DNA of 64,000 nt from Leptodontidium sp. MPI-SDFR-AT-0119 (GCA_020726505.1 JAHLEZ010000001.1:5952001-6016000); one strand, 5' to 3'; positions 11,504-22,723 are shown, counted from the stretch's first letter. A program made the numbers and translations. The notes: generated from the sequence alone by a model not told the origin.

Positions 11504-14015
11504 ATGGACGATTCGTACGCCGCCGCGACGACGCGCGCGCAGGAGGCCCGCCGCGCTGGCCTGAAGGCGAAGAAGGACGAGCAGCCGGACAATACGGCAC
11601 GCAGCTACCGGTCGAAGCAGCAGGAGTGGAAGGCACGTCCCCCTCCCTCCCCCTCGTGTGTATATATGTAGCTAGCTAGCTAACAGAGCCGCTCTTTAGA
11701 ACTGGTGCAGCAAGCCGCGGCTCGCGCAGGACGGCTCGTTCTATACTTGGCCAGACGGCGAGCTCGTGACCCCAGACAAACTAGCCGCCTGGCTAAAGGA
11801 GGACGTCCTCCTCCGGCGCGTCAAGCCAGCCGGCAAGCCGTCGACGAAGAAGCAGCAGCAGAAGAGGAAGGGGGCGGGTGACTATGACCAAGAGGCGGCA
11901 GCGCTGCTCGAGGCCAAGAGCCTCGCCCAGACCCTCGAGGTCCCGCTCGCGGAGATCGCAGAGCTGTTGGCGGAGGACCGCGAGGGCTACGTGCTCCCGG
12001 AGGCCTTCGCTCGAGAGCCGGGTACGACTGGCGACAGCAGTAGTAGAGGCGGCAGCAGTAGTAGCGGCGAGGGCTCGTTACTTACGAAAGGGACAGTTGA
12101 CGCTTATATTGCTGCTGTAATCGAGCTCTGGCGATTACAGGTCGCTCACGGTAGCCACAATACCGAGAACCCTCGCGGTGCGGCTGTCCGGGGCTTCCTC
12201 GAGCAGCGGGCGCGCCAGCGTGGCAAGCTTGATCGGGAGACCTTTAAGGACCGAGGCAATGACGGGATCCAGGCTGGCTACTCGCCCGAAGAGTGGCTGC
12301 GGATTCAAGACGTCTTGCTCTCTGGAGCCGCGCTTATGCCGCAGAACTTGCGAACGAGGCTCGACTTGCTCCTCGGGCACTACTACCTCTTGCGTGGCGA
12401 AAACCGGCGGAAGATGGAGCTAGCAGACCTCTCTCTGCTCGATTACCCGCTAACAGAGGGCCCGACGCCGTGTAGCTGCCTCGTCACTCTCTTGCGAGAC
12501 GGCAAGCTAAATAAGACAGCGAAGAAGGAGTTCATGGGCTCCCTTCGACATAAGGACCCGTTATTCTGTACACAGGGCGCCCTCGCACAGCTCCTTTTCT
12601 GGCGCTGGCATATCGCTGGCGAGGCGCCGCCGTCTTTCCGCCAGCGGAGCGACTGGTACCGAATCAAAGTGCTCGTTGGCCAGGACCGTGAGCAAGAGCT
12701 CTCGTACCCGACGCAGCTTCAAGAGACGTGGCGTGTCTTTGGCGCAGCCGGGGTCGTCTCGACGAAGAAGACGCACCTGCCGCGGCGTGTAGGCGCGCAG
12801 AGCGCAGAAACGCACGGCAGCTCGCTCGCGCAGATCTCGCAAGCTGGCCGCTGGAACCAGAGCGTCCTTTGCCAGGCTTACCTTACACACTTACCGCGGC
12901 AGTTTATGCGTATCGTCGCCGGCTTTTCAACGTCTACTGGCGACTACTTCCTCGCGCGTGCTGCCCACGAGCCGCCGTACGCCCTCCAGAAGCAGCTCTG
13001 GCCCTGGCTCGAGGAGTGGGAGGCCCGCTTTGAGGCGCGCGCGCGCCGGTGTACCTGGGCGCAGGGCGGCCTCGACGAAGATGACCTCGCTGGCGACGGG
13101 TTCCTCAAGCTCCTACGGCGCCTCCGCGTCGTCCTCTTACAAGACCTCGCTGTCTTACAGCCTCGCTACCCCGCGCTGCCGTTTTTCGCTTACGCCCCTT
13201 TCTACGGGCCAGATTGGGACGAGTTCGCCTTACTCGTCCAGGCCGACGCTACAGGGCCGAGCGAGCCACGGAGCCTACTCCTCGAGCGCGCGCTGCCCGA
13301 GCTGAGTAGTGTCCTCGAGAGCGCGCGCGAGGCGATCCTCCAGAGCACGCAGCGGCTCGTCGGCCGGCTCGAGGGCCGGCTCGAGGACCGACTGCAGGCT
13401 CTGCAAAGCAGCCTCGATGCCCTCGTACAAGGCCAAGTCCCAATTACTACGACGATAACCTCAGTCACGAGCTACTTAGGTACAGGGCCGGGGATACTAA
13501 CAGCGGACACGGTAACAGCGCCCGTCTCGACGCCTACGCCTACGCCTCTCCCTCTCGCGCCTCTCATCGAGCCAGGCTTGCCAGCCGTCACAGCCCTGGC
13601 TCGAGTCTTTACAGTCAAGGACGCCTGGCGAGAGTGGCGAGACGGGCTACCGGGCCAGGTGGCGATCAGGGAGCTCGAAGAGCGCTGGGGGAGCCGCTGG
13701 CGGCCAGGGAATACAATCAAGGTCCAGTTCTGTCGGCGCAAGGTTATCTGGGACGCGGTCCGCGCCCGTATAGCGCGGGGGAGGACCGAGGAAGAGGCCG
13801 TCGACGAGCTCGAGCAGCTGCGCGCCGGCCGGAGCCTGAACCAGCTCGTGGACGAGTTACGCCAGCGCCGCCAGCGCCGCCAGGAGGGCCAGGAGGGCCC
13901 GAGCCTGCGAGGGAAGGGGAGGGGGCAGGGTAAACAGAGTAGGCGAGGCCGCGGGGGGCTCTGGGGGCGGCGGGGCGGCGCTTCGCGCGGTAAGCAGTTA
14001 ACGAAAGGGCTATAG
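11504..14015 (+). CDS. Crypton tyrosine recombinase with Ndc10-like and GCR1_C domains
   Basis: Two exons, 11504-11632 and 11700-14015, giving 814 aa. The intron appears to be GC-AG (donor AAG/GCACGT, branch GCTAAC, acceptor TTTAG); the only phase-compatible GT donor would leave a 40-nt intron. Residues 20-100 (YRSKQQEWKNWC) resemble a core-binding domain. Residues about 260-450 form an Ndc10_II-like catalytic domain with the complete tyrosine-recombinase set: R275 (LLRGEN), K399/K400, H402-x-x-R405 (THLPRR), W428 (GRWNQS) and Y437 (CQAYLTHLPR). A proline/threonine linker follows, then a GCR1_C-like DNA-binding domain (about 675-750, WREWRDGLPG, ERWGSRWR) and a very basic Arg/Gly tail. It should cut and rejoin DNA at the element ends in the nucleus. 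Base and codon use are far more GC-rich than the neighbours. Confidence 0.85.
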
Positions 14016-14594
14016 TAGCTAGCTAGGACTTCCTTCTACTTAAAATCTACCTCTTTTATAGACCCTTATATTGCGTGTCGCGAGTGCCCTCGGTCTTGTA
14101 CCTCTCTTGATATCACGTGACTTTTGCCTCTTAATATCTCGGCAACTACCTGTCCAAATCGCTCGCCTACAGGCCCATTTTGACGGCCGCGCGCGCGCGG
14201 TTCTAACGGTGCCGTTATTATAAAATTTAAGCCGGCGGTGCTCGAGATGCGGCCCCTCGAAGGCGCGGCGCACTTATCAACAGGACTTAGGTAATCGCAT
14301 ACGATTTCGCGTAACCGCCCCGCCAAACGCACCAACGATAAGGGAAGCTTATCGAGCAAGCGTCGAAAGGCCACTCACTTCCTTACAGGTACCTACTCCA
14401 GACTCCAGACTCCGTTTGCCCATCAAGGGAGCTTCACCTCCACCCACTCTCATTATCATACTCTCGAATATCTTTGTTAGACCACTTTTTTACGATCGAG
14501 CAACAAACTCTCCCACCTCCCAATCGAAACAACTCCGTTTCAAGTTCCCGAAAGCAAGCAAACAAGCAAGTGGTGGAAGAAACACAAAGTCAAC
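14016..14594. other. 3' region of the Crypton and derlin upstream region
   Basis: From 14016 to about 14354 this is the noncoding 3' end of the mobile element, with a CTTATC at 14273-14278 and the candidate end repeat. From about 14355 to 14594 it is the upstream region and 5' UTR of the derlin gene. No coding frame is supported. Confidence 0.5.
14347..14354 (+). repeat. Candidate right end repeat of the Crypton (GCTTATCG)
   Basis: Direct repeat of 11270-11277. With CGATAAG at 14336-14342 it forms a 7-bp inverted repeat around a 5-nt spacer. Composition falls back toward the host level just beyond it. Confidence 0.45.
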
Positions 14595-15454
14595 ATGGAC
14601 CAGATGATGGGAGGAGGTGGCGGCGGCATTGGAGGCGCGGCTGGATTCCCTCTCGAGCAATGGTTCTGGGAGATGCCTCTCTGTACTAGATGGTGGACTA
14701 CAGCTGTAGTCATCTGCAGTGCGCTGGTGCAATGCCAGATCGTTACGCCGTTCCAGCTGTTCTACAGTTTCCGGACGGTGTTTTCAAAATCCCAGGTACG
14801 CTTTCCCTCACTCTACATTCTCATTACGTCCATGCTGTGTCCAGCAGTCAAGGAGGAAGGGGTAATTGGAGAGGATGAAATGTTGACTGATATATTTGGT
14901 AGTACTGGCGCATCTTCACGACTTTCCTCTACTTCGGACCCCTCTCTCTTGACCTCGTCTTCCATGTCTTCTTCCTAACCCGCTACTCACGCCTCCTCGA
15001 AGAATCGTCCGGCCGCTCACCAGCCTACTTCTCCTGGCTCCTCCTCTACTCCACAACCTGTCTGATCTGCATCTCACCACTCGTTTCGATGCCATTCCTT
15101 GGGCATCCCCTCTCCTCAACACTCGTCTACATCTGGTCGCGCCGGAACCCAGACACACGACTCAGTTTCCTGGGTCTGTTGGTTTTCACGGCTCCATACC
15201 TGCCGTGGGTGTTGATGTTGTTCAGTTTGTTAGTTCATGGGACGATTCCCAAAGATGAGATCATGGGTGTGGTGATCGGCCATGTGTGGTACTTCTTCAA
15301 TGATGTGTATCCCCCTCTTCATGGGGGATCCAGACCATTCGACCCGCCCATGTTCTGGAGACGGTTGTTTGAGGGTAGACCGAGAGAGGAGACTGCGGAT
15401 GGGATCAACAATGAGATTGCCGTGGCAGCTGCCCCGGTGCCAGAAGTAAGGTAG
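14595..15454 (+). CDS. Derlin (Der1-like ER membrane protein)
   Basis: Exons 14595-14795 and 14903-15454 joined across a 107-nt intron (GTACGC donor, GGTAG acceptor); product 250 aa. After a glycine-rich start comes EQWFWEMPLCTRWWTT, then several hydrophobic segments (VVICSALVQ, FLYFGPLSLDLVFHVFFL, LLLYSTTCLICISPLV, FLGLLVFTAPYLPWVLMLF). The derlin WR motif sits exactly at the splice junction (Y68-W69-R70, YWRIFTTFLYFG). The C-terminal VIGHVWYFFNDVYP is also derlin-typical. Derlins are rhomboid pseudoproteases that help extract misfolded proteins from the ER for degradation (ERAD). Its start codon lies only about 240 bp from the Crypton's right end, so the element sits beside its promoter. 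Confidence 0.92.
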
Positions 15455-15637
15455 TTCTAGGAGGGGCGGATATGGAGATGGCAAACGGACGAAAGCATAC
15501 TGGAGTTATTGGGAGTCGTCGGTTGACAGGACAGGTTATCAGTGCATGCTTGGAATACGGTCTGCGAAGGAGCATTGCCTGGGGCGTTTATTACTACAAA
15601 TGATACCATTCTTTCAAACTGCTGTTGGTGGTGCATG

Positions 15638-16935
15638 TCATGATCCCGTGTCCATCTGTCCTGAGTTCTCAGCTTCCTCTTCTTTATCTTCGCTTGGAGC
15701 ATCTGCTGCTACAGGAAATTGCAGGTGTTTCCAATCCTCCAACTCTTCAATGATCGACCTCAAGCGATCTCGAATACTCTCAATAGCATAACTTCCCAAC
15801 AATAGCCTCAATGGTGGGTACGAGCAATGACCCAGCTGCCAAACTAACTCTGCACACTTAACCGCACTCGTAGGTTGTTTATCCCCCAACCACTGCACCA
15901 TCCGCTTCGCATGCAAAGCCGGCGAAGTTGCCTGGGAATACGGTTCACTGGCAGGCTTGATTAAGAAATGCCCCCAAGTAGGCAGAGGATTCGACTCCCA
16001 ATCCGGCTCATCCCTCCTCACGAGCCCAGGCTCGACCAACGTAGCCTTGATATTGAACGAGTCGATCTCATACAACATCGCCTCAATAAGTCCCTCCACA
16101 GCATACTTCGTCGCACAATACGGACCCAGTCCAGGGACACCAAGCGCCCCACTCGTGCTGCTGAAAATGAGATACCTGCCCTGGCCCTGCTCGCGGAAAT
16201 ACGGCAGGCTCAACTGGATGATATGCAGCGTGCCCATGAAGTTTGTCTCGAACTGGTTGCGGACTTCGTGGTCGTCCTGGTCCTCGCAGGCGCCTATCAC
16301 GCCGTACCCGGAACAGTTGACGATGGTGTCGACGTGGCCGAAGTGCGAGATGGCCGTCTCGATTACTTCGTTGACGGACTCGCGCGCTCGTACGTCGCAG
16401 AGTGTGCCTAGGCAGTTGGGGTGCCAGTTCTGCATTGACTCGAGCGTGTTCTCAAAGGTTCGACCTACGGCGCAGACGAGGTCGCCTTGGTTGAGGCAGT
16501 GGCGGACGAGGGACCTGCCCATGTGTCCTGTGCTGCCGAAGACCTGGATGAGTGTGTTAGTTTTGACCTTTTGATATGATTGTTGTGGGTAGGACTCAAG
16601 TCAGTGGCGAGGAGGTAGATAGATATTGCTATGGAGACAGCCTCATCTCTCAAAACTCTCTCAAAAGACCCTCTCAAGAGCCTTTCTCAAGAGAAAGCCT
16701 CTTCCACAGCCCACCTAGAATAACAGAGTAGAGATGAACTTACAATCCACACCATCTGCTTCGCCGGATTGCCCGGTCCAGGAGGATCACAGCTCACCGG
16801 TAGCTGAAGTTTCGACTTGCTGCTGCTGCTCTCAGGCGACATGGCAGCATCCCCAGTGCCATTGTCCAGGTTCAAACTTAAATTCAGGGTCAAGTTGTGC
16901 TCAACAGGCGTGGTGACATCTTGAAAGAGATCCAT
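15638..16935 (-). CDS. Short-chain dehydrogenase/reductase (SDR)
   Basis: Exons 16744-16935 and 15638-16543, 365 aa, GTAAGT donor and CCAG acceptor with a long 200-nt intron. The splice creates the nucleotide-binding motif: MVWI-VFGSTGHMGRSLV. Further SDR landmarks are NCSGYG, the active-site serine region FSSTSGALG and the catalytic YCATK. It should use NAD(P)H to reduce or oxidise a small alcohol or ketone; the substrate cannot be read from sequence. The first ~50 residues are a low-complexity extension not found in core SDRs, and a C-terminal acidic tail follows the fold. Neighbours give no pathway hint. Confidence 0.88.
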
Positions 16936-17584
16936 CCCGTCGTTAAATCCTCTTCTGTCGTCTATCCCGTCATGTGCTACTTGGGGGTGGCGGTTCCATT
17001 GGCCTTATGCTTTTTAGGTGCTATTGATGGCGGAGGATGGTGATGTTGATTTGCTGTGAGCTTGGGGGGTGATGTTGGCGGGGTGTGGGTGTGGGTGTGG
17101 GTGAGTGCAGGTGCTATTTACAGCAGCCCCCGCAAATCGGCTAAGGAGATTGAGGGGCAGAACAGGTACAGAGCAGTCTGACAAGTTCGACTACTTGCTT
17201 ATTTAGTTGGGCGAATAATAGAGAATTATGGACATGGCTCGTGAACATAGAGAGACAGGAAATGCTCTAGTGATTATTGTTTTGGTTCTGTATCTCCTAT
17301 CCTGTACGCATTCATTGCATGTTGGACTTGTGTTAATTCTATAGACTTTGGATAGTGAACAAGCACTTATAACACAGACAGGAGCGGGCAGATATGATGA
17401 ACTTTGAGATCATGTAAATTATTAGAGCAGCCAAGTAAGCATATAACCATTACTCATATACCCTCCCATCCCATCACACATTCAATTCATCCAGCTTTTC
17501 GATCATCTCTCATCCCTCGTCAAACAAGTAAACCGACCGACCAGCAGCCCATCTCCTCTCACCCTATCTACCACCTCATCCCCA
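16936..17584. other. Intergenic region
   Basis: Upstream of the SDR gene and downstream of the gene at 17585-19270. A GGTGTG-type G-rich run lies near 17080-17105. No gene is supported. Confidence 0.45.
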
Positions 17585-19270
17585 TCAACAATTATATCTC
17601 ACACCCCTCTTCCCCAACTCCTTCCTTCCAACTGCCTCCTCAGGCCAAACCCAACCTCTAATCCTCTTCGCCTCTCTCTTCTCCGCAAGCTGTGGCTCAG
17701 GAATCCACTCATCCTTCGGCAAACACTTACGTCTCGTTCCCTCAGCCGGAGCGCCAATCTCGCTCTTCCAACCCACCTGCCCAGGTAGAGTATCATCTCT
17801 CGCCAACATATGCAAATACCATAGCGCAAGCAACGCAGTCATCTTCATCTTCCTCGGGACGACATTCTCCTCACCCACATCAACAAAACTACCTTCCACC
17901 TCCTCGAACGTAGAGGTTTGGGGGTTGTCATGCGTAGCAAGCTGAATAGTTTGAATTTCCAAGTACCCGAAATGAGGAACTGAATCCCCGCCGTTGCGGA
18001 CGACGACCAACTCGATCTCAGTGATGATGAAGCCGTATCTGCAGCCGTGCTCGCGCATGTGGCGGTGGAGATGGGCGAGTCCGCGTAGGTACTCTACTTT
18101 CCTGTGGTTGCCTTCGACTCGCATGCCGGTATTCCAGCGGTCGAAGGACTTGACTAGGCCGACGACGCGGCCGAGTCCACGACCGTAGATCAGCTGCGAG
18201 GTGTCGTCTGTGTAGTTTGAGATGAAGGAAGGGTCAGTGGTGGACTTTGCTGATGGGCGCATGACGAGGTGGCGTTGGCCTAGGGAGAGTGAGAGTGCAG
18301 CGTTGAGCTTGCTGCCGTAGAAGGAGCTGTAGATGTTTTGGAGGTCGAGCTCGGTCTCAGGCTGCAGGGATGTCTTGGGGGGTGTGGGAAAGGTCGAAGA
18401 AGGAAGGTTGATGTTGAGGAGTGCTTGGAGGCCAGGAATGGCACTGATGGTTGTAGTGTTGAAGCTTGTCCAGGGTCGAATCTGTCGGATGTCCCACCAA
18501 AAGTGCTTGGTGTTTGTGTCGCGAATGTGGATGTTGATTTGACGGACTAGAGCAGGTGCTGGGTTGGGAGATGTCAGGTATGCCATTAGGGATGTGTTGT
18601 TGCCGTCATCGATGGGGCTCATCATCACGTCATCCAGACAGATGGAGTTCTGGAGTGGTGATGGAGTGCGTTGAGGAACGTAGAATGTCTGTTGGTTGAA
18701 CGTCTCTGTTTGGCTGTTGGTCGCTGATGGGATGTAGGTTGGCATCTGACGGTATGTTGGGAAACCATACTTCCCAATGGTCTGCGTGTCAAGGAGGTCC
18801 GCACTGGAAGCTCTTCGCTCATTGTTTTCTGGTGCGAATGAGATTGGCGAGCACAATGTTGACATGGAGCGTGTGTGAGATGGGAAGTTATCTTGAGGTG
18901 TGAAGGAGATGGACTCTGGGTTTGTGTAGCTTCTGGTGTGAGATGGTCTGAAGCTTGTGGTTGGTTGAAGAGAGTTTGACTTGGTCATGGGCATCTTCTT
19001 CATTCTCTTGGGTGGAGAGTGGATCTCTTGATCTTGAGGACGGATCTTGGGCAGCAACAGCGGGCCATGTTGTCTGATGGGTGATCTAGCCGGTGTGGTC
19101 AATTGAGTGTTGACAGACTCAGGTGATGACCCTTGAGAGTACATTGAAGCATGAGAGCTTGATCGGCTGTGGCCGATGTGGAATGAAGCACTGTTGAGAG
19201 CCTCCTCGAATGAGAAGTCGGGGGGTGTGGCAGGGCCAGCACCGAATGAGAACGAGTAGTCGAATGACAT
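17585..19270 (-). CDS. Conserved filamentous-fungal protein of unknown function
   Basis: Single coding exon, 561 aa. The first ~240 residues are disordered and rich in Ser, Pro, Thr and Asn with many SP/TP sites. An ordered domain follows (about 240-480): HFWWDIRQIRPWTSF, QRHLVMRPSAKS, RVVGLVKSFDRWNTGMR, EYLRGLAHLHRHMREHG, CRYGFIITEIELVVVRNG and HFGYLEIQTIQL. I recognise this as a family shared among Pezizomycotina but know no assigned function. The EIELVVVR then LEIQTI arrangement recalls the acidic core of PD-(D/E)XK nuclease-like folds; this is only a hint. A probable 48-nt 5' UTR intron lies at 19287-19334 (GTAAGTG donor, GACTAAC branch, CCAG acceptor), just before the ATG. Confidence 0.75.
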   Translation of the reverse strand: MSFDYSFSFGAGPATPPDFSFEEALNSASFHIGHSRSSSHASMYSQGSSPESVNTQLTTPARSPIRQHGPLLLPKIRPQDQEIHSPPKRMKKMPMTKSNSLQPTTSFRPSHTRSYTNPESISFTPQDNFPSHTRSMSTLCSPISFAPENNERRASSADLLDTQTIGKYGFPTYRQMPTYIPSATNSQTETFNQQTFYVPQRTPSPLQNSICLDDVMMSPIDDGNNTSLMAYLTSPNPAPALVRQINIHIRDTNTKHFWWDIRQIRPWTSFNTTTISAIPGLQALLNINLPSSTFPTPPKTSLQPETELDLQNIYSSFYGSKLNAALSLSLGQRHLVMRPSAKSTTDPSFISNYTDDTSQLIYGRGLGRVVGLVKSFDRWNTGMRVEGNHRKVEYLRGLAHLHRHMREHGCRYGFIITEIELVVVRNGGDSVPHFGYLEIQTIQLATHDNPQTSTFEEVEGSFVDVGEENVVPRKMKMTALLALWYLHMLARDDTLPGQVGWKSEIGAPAEGTRRKCLPKDEWIPEPQLAEKREAKRIRGWVWPEEAVGRKELGKRGVRYNC

Positions 19271-22200
19271 CTTGACTGCTTCCAGACTGGCAAATGTTAG
19301 TCATGATGGATGAGATGGGACGAGTTTCACTTACACAGTGAGATGGATATGGGGTATGAAATCCGGTGTCTATTAGACACTATCAATTATGATATGAGGA
19401 GGCCAGCTCCGATTGTCAATACAACTGGAAGAAGGCTAGGAGATTCGTGGGTGAGCACAGCTCGTCTAAGTTTTCGAAGAATCTACGATGATGGAACAAG
19501 TAAAGAGATGGAAGTGTGTATGAGGACAACAGAAGGAGGAGCTCTATCGAATTGATCAAGAACCAACAAATCCTGAGGCGACATGCTGATACTTATCCTC
19601 CCCACGACAAGAAGCTGCACAGCCCAATCCCCTCGGGCAATCACCAGGGTCCTGCGAGTCTAAATCAAGGTGAAACGCGGAGAAGAGAGAGAAGACTACC
19701 CAGAATCTGATGTGTGAACCCGAGCTTGTTTCTTGGTCAGGCCCAGATGACCGTTTGGTAGGCCACTCGACAGGCGCTGCCAGCTTCCCATCTCCATCGG
19801 GACCTCAACCGGCAGCACTGCATCTGCAGCATCTCTGAGTCATAATTAGAACCCCTGCAAGGAACAGAAATGTGGATATGAAGTGCAGCAGTAGCTCATT
19901 GCGAGAAAAACCAGATGTTCCTGATATGCAGCGCGCCAACGCGCCTTTTTTTCCGTCTCGTCCACGTCCACAAAGCGAGGTCAACAACACAAGCTGGGTA
20001 CACGAACACACGAGTTGGACCGTGAGCCTGTTGCGCGACGGCTTCACGAGGCGCCCGCGTCACCCAGATCGGCTGACTGCTCTCATCCAGGAGGCTCGTA
20101 ACGCCAATTTTTGGCTCTACTGGTGTATTTTTGGTGACCAGCGGCTCCTCAGATTGCGAATGAAACCGAGAGCCGCCTCTCCGACCAAGAACCCCATACA
20201 AAACTCTCTCAACCCCCATCCGAGACCGCGCAACTCAGGCGCCGTCATCTCGCACAGCCGACATTGAAGCGCCGGTTTGATTGCATTATGCTGCCAGCAT
20301 CCTCTACCAGACAGTAGCCAGACTGCTGTTGCGATACTCGAGAGGTTGGCTTTTGGCGCCGCGTGTCAAGGTCGTGTTTAGCGACGGGCCACTTCAGCTC
20401 TGTCATTGGCTTCATCAACACGCGAGCTCAAGCGAGGATCCCCTGTGCGTTCGCCCACGCGCTGCAGATGGAGGAGACGACTAGAAATGCAGCAAAGGGT
20501 CTTGAAAGACTCATCTCGTGTTGGCCGGTGCTATTGGACCGTCATCCTGGGAATGTTTCCTGATCGTTTGTTTCATGAGAGCTCTGACTCACTTTCCACT
20601 GTATATGTCTCCACATTATCATCATCGTGCTGCATGTTGTCATCTGAGCAGTTCGGATGAAAATGGGTGAATAAATGAATGAGGTGGTTGGTTGGGAGGG
20701 AGAGAGATCATCAAAAGCCTCACCAAACCAAAGCCTCACTTTTGAGAAGCACACCGCATGCGAGACTTCTCCTGGTGCGGTGCACAACGGCGAGTCCCGA
20801 CCTCATCTTCATCCTTCCGGCCGACGAGCAACCAAGAGGATCGATCCCAAACTCTCAATGGAACTCCTCAAGTGACGATTCCACGTGACCGGGCCTGAAA
20901 TCCATGGCCAGCCGATCATCATGCAGAACAACGGTGTGGCAATATGTCTTGCATCCGAATTCCCCATCAGAACCGTCCTTACTTCTCAAACAACCCGTTG
21001 ACGTCGGAGGGCCTCGGGGAAGGCCAGCTCTGAGTGCCTCAACCATGGTCTGAAACACGTGACCTATACTCTAATTTCATGCACCGCTGAAGTCCAGCTG
21101 CCGTTGAAACCCGGGTGAAGTCTTAAGATCATGCGTACCCTCTTTCTATTTCTGTTTTTGCTCTTGCCTTGCCTTGTCTTGTGGTTCCTTTCGGAGTGTG
21201 TAGTGAGACCGAAGTGAGTTCATTCATCTCCGCTCAATAGTCGCGCTCATTTCTCTTGCCGCCGGTTCAACCGCGCATGAAGCACGACGCAATGTCGCTT
21301 TCTTTACCTCATTTTTAGATGAATATGGGTCGACCCAGTATTCGTACCAAGTATTATCTAATTTCTTTCATCGGCGTCAAAACTTCACTCCCTTGGATAT
21401 GACCTGACTTCCATCCTGAGATTCAAGGTCAGGCATCAGGCTCGGATCATCCACGTCAGCTTTCAGATGCGTGTAACCGTCTCTGAAGTGGTGCTACTCG
21501 ACATCTCACGATATCTAAGCGCCAGAACTGGAACCACCTCGTACCAGGGAACTCGAGTGAGAAAGTGTGGAACCATAACCATATTGCAAAACAGTGCAGT
21601 GGAGTATCCTCAGAAACGTCACCCCCATCATCTTTTGTAGTGATCTTGTGTAGTGGCTAGCAGTCAGTCCGAATGGCAGATGTCGCTGTGTAATGCTAGG
21701 CATTTCACAATATCGTCCACTTGCGTGATGGCCTTCTCGTTGACGCACAGTTGGGGGGGGGGGGGGGGGGACTTTGAGGCCAGCAAGCTGCACCTTCCAA
21801 CTTGAGTATGTACCTGTACTAGGCTCTGTCTTCAGTGACCAGGTGATCAGCGATAGCTAGCTACTGTATGAGTTTGTAGCCGTCTACCTTGTCAAGAGCC
21901 TGGAACTGCACAGGAGCACTCAAGGTGGTGAAGGAAGGCCTCGGAAGCTCAGCGCTGCACAACCAACATCGTCACACACACTGTAGCTGCATTTCCTTGG
22001 TAAATTCATACAGATCGCTCCAGCGAGAATTATGCAGTCCCAAATGCCAAATTGAAAGTTCCCATCTACTTTGCTCCTTCCATCTAAACCGCGCTGCAGT
22101 TCCAAAGCTTCAGACAGGAGCAGGCGCCAGATTCTCAGTTCTTTGGCATGCAACAGTACTCGCAAACTCAGATGGTCTCTTAGCTTTCTGTTTGTCTGGA

Positions 22201-22723
22201 GTGACTTGACTGGATTACCATGTGAATGTCAGCATCCCAATATCACCCGGACCCGAATCTAGATCTGGATCTGCTAGAAAGTCAACCGAGGGTGTGGACT
22301 CTGGAGAGACCCATAAGTACGTAGTCTGTCCAGGCGGATGCCGCGTGGACTGGGGCAGCAGCCATGCCTACTCTGGGGTAGTGAGGGGGAGATAATAACT
22401 ACTGTTTGTACCGAGGTAGCTATTATCAGCTTGCGAAAAATGAATGTGAAGAATTCAAAGAAAAAGAGTCGGAAGACGAATGGAGTATGTTCTAGGCATC
22501 GGCTTAAATCTATGTGCATGTGGATGATGAAGATAGGTACAAACCCAAACGTAAACCTCAGTTGGGAAAAACCATGCAACTGCCAGGGCAATCCCATATC
22601 CTGTGTCCAAACCACCCAAATGATAAACGCCAGTCAACAATTACACATGTGATGTGAAGCAAAGTCATGAATTTCCCAACCTCAATCCGTATTCCCCCGC
22701 TCTCAAATAAAAAGTACATTAAA
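19271..22723. other. Gene-poor region, 3.4 kb
   Basis: No frame here shows a recognisable domain or a consistent exon structure; the longest (131 codons at 19872-20267, 106 at 21889-22209) look random. The left end contains the 5' UTR intron of the preceding gene. A poly-G tract of 18 or more bases is at about 21752-21770. The long spacing may be regulatory. Confidence 0.45.
21752..21770 (+). repeat. Poly-G homopolymer
   Basis: An uninterrupted run of about 19 G follows CAGTT. Runs this long are mutable and hard to sequence, so the exact length is unreliable. Confidence 0.8.

Larger units (their letters stand above)
11254..14354 (+). mobile_element. Crypton-type (tyrosine recombinase) DNA transposon
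   Basis: A discrete ~3.1 kb block, strikingly GC-rich compared with both flanks, contains one intact recombinase gene and little else. There are no long terminal inverted repeats and no DDE transposase, as expected for Cryptons, which insert by tyrosine-recombinase chemistry. The octamer GCTTATCG occurs near both ends (11270-11277 and 14347-14354), each time forming an inverted repeat with a nearby CGATAA (left arm 11254-11260, right arm 14336-14342). I take these as candidate ends; exact borders are inferred. No stop codons or obvious C-to-T decay are seen, so the copy may be young or domesticated. Confidence 0.75.

Noticed and set aside
11504..14015. Captain recombinase of a giant Starship element
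   Set aside because: The recombinase has a C-terminal GCR1_C-like domain rather than the DUF3435 type, the block is only about 3 kb, and ordinary host genes follow at once. Crypton fits better.
15957..16574. 205-codon plus-strand frame
   Set aside because: It is antisense to the short-chain dehydrogenase.
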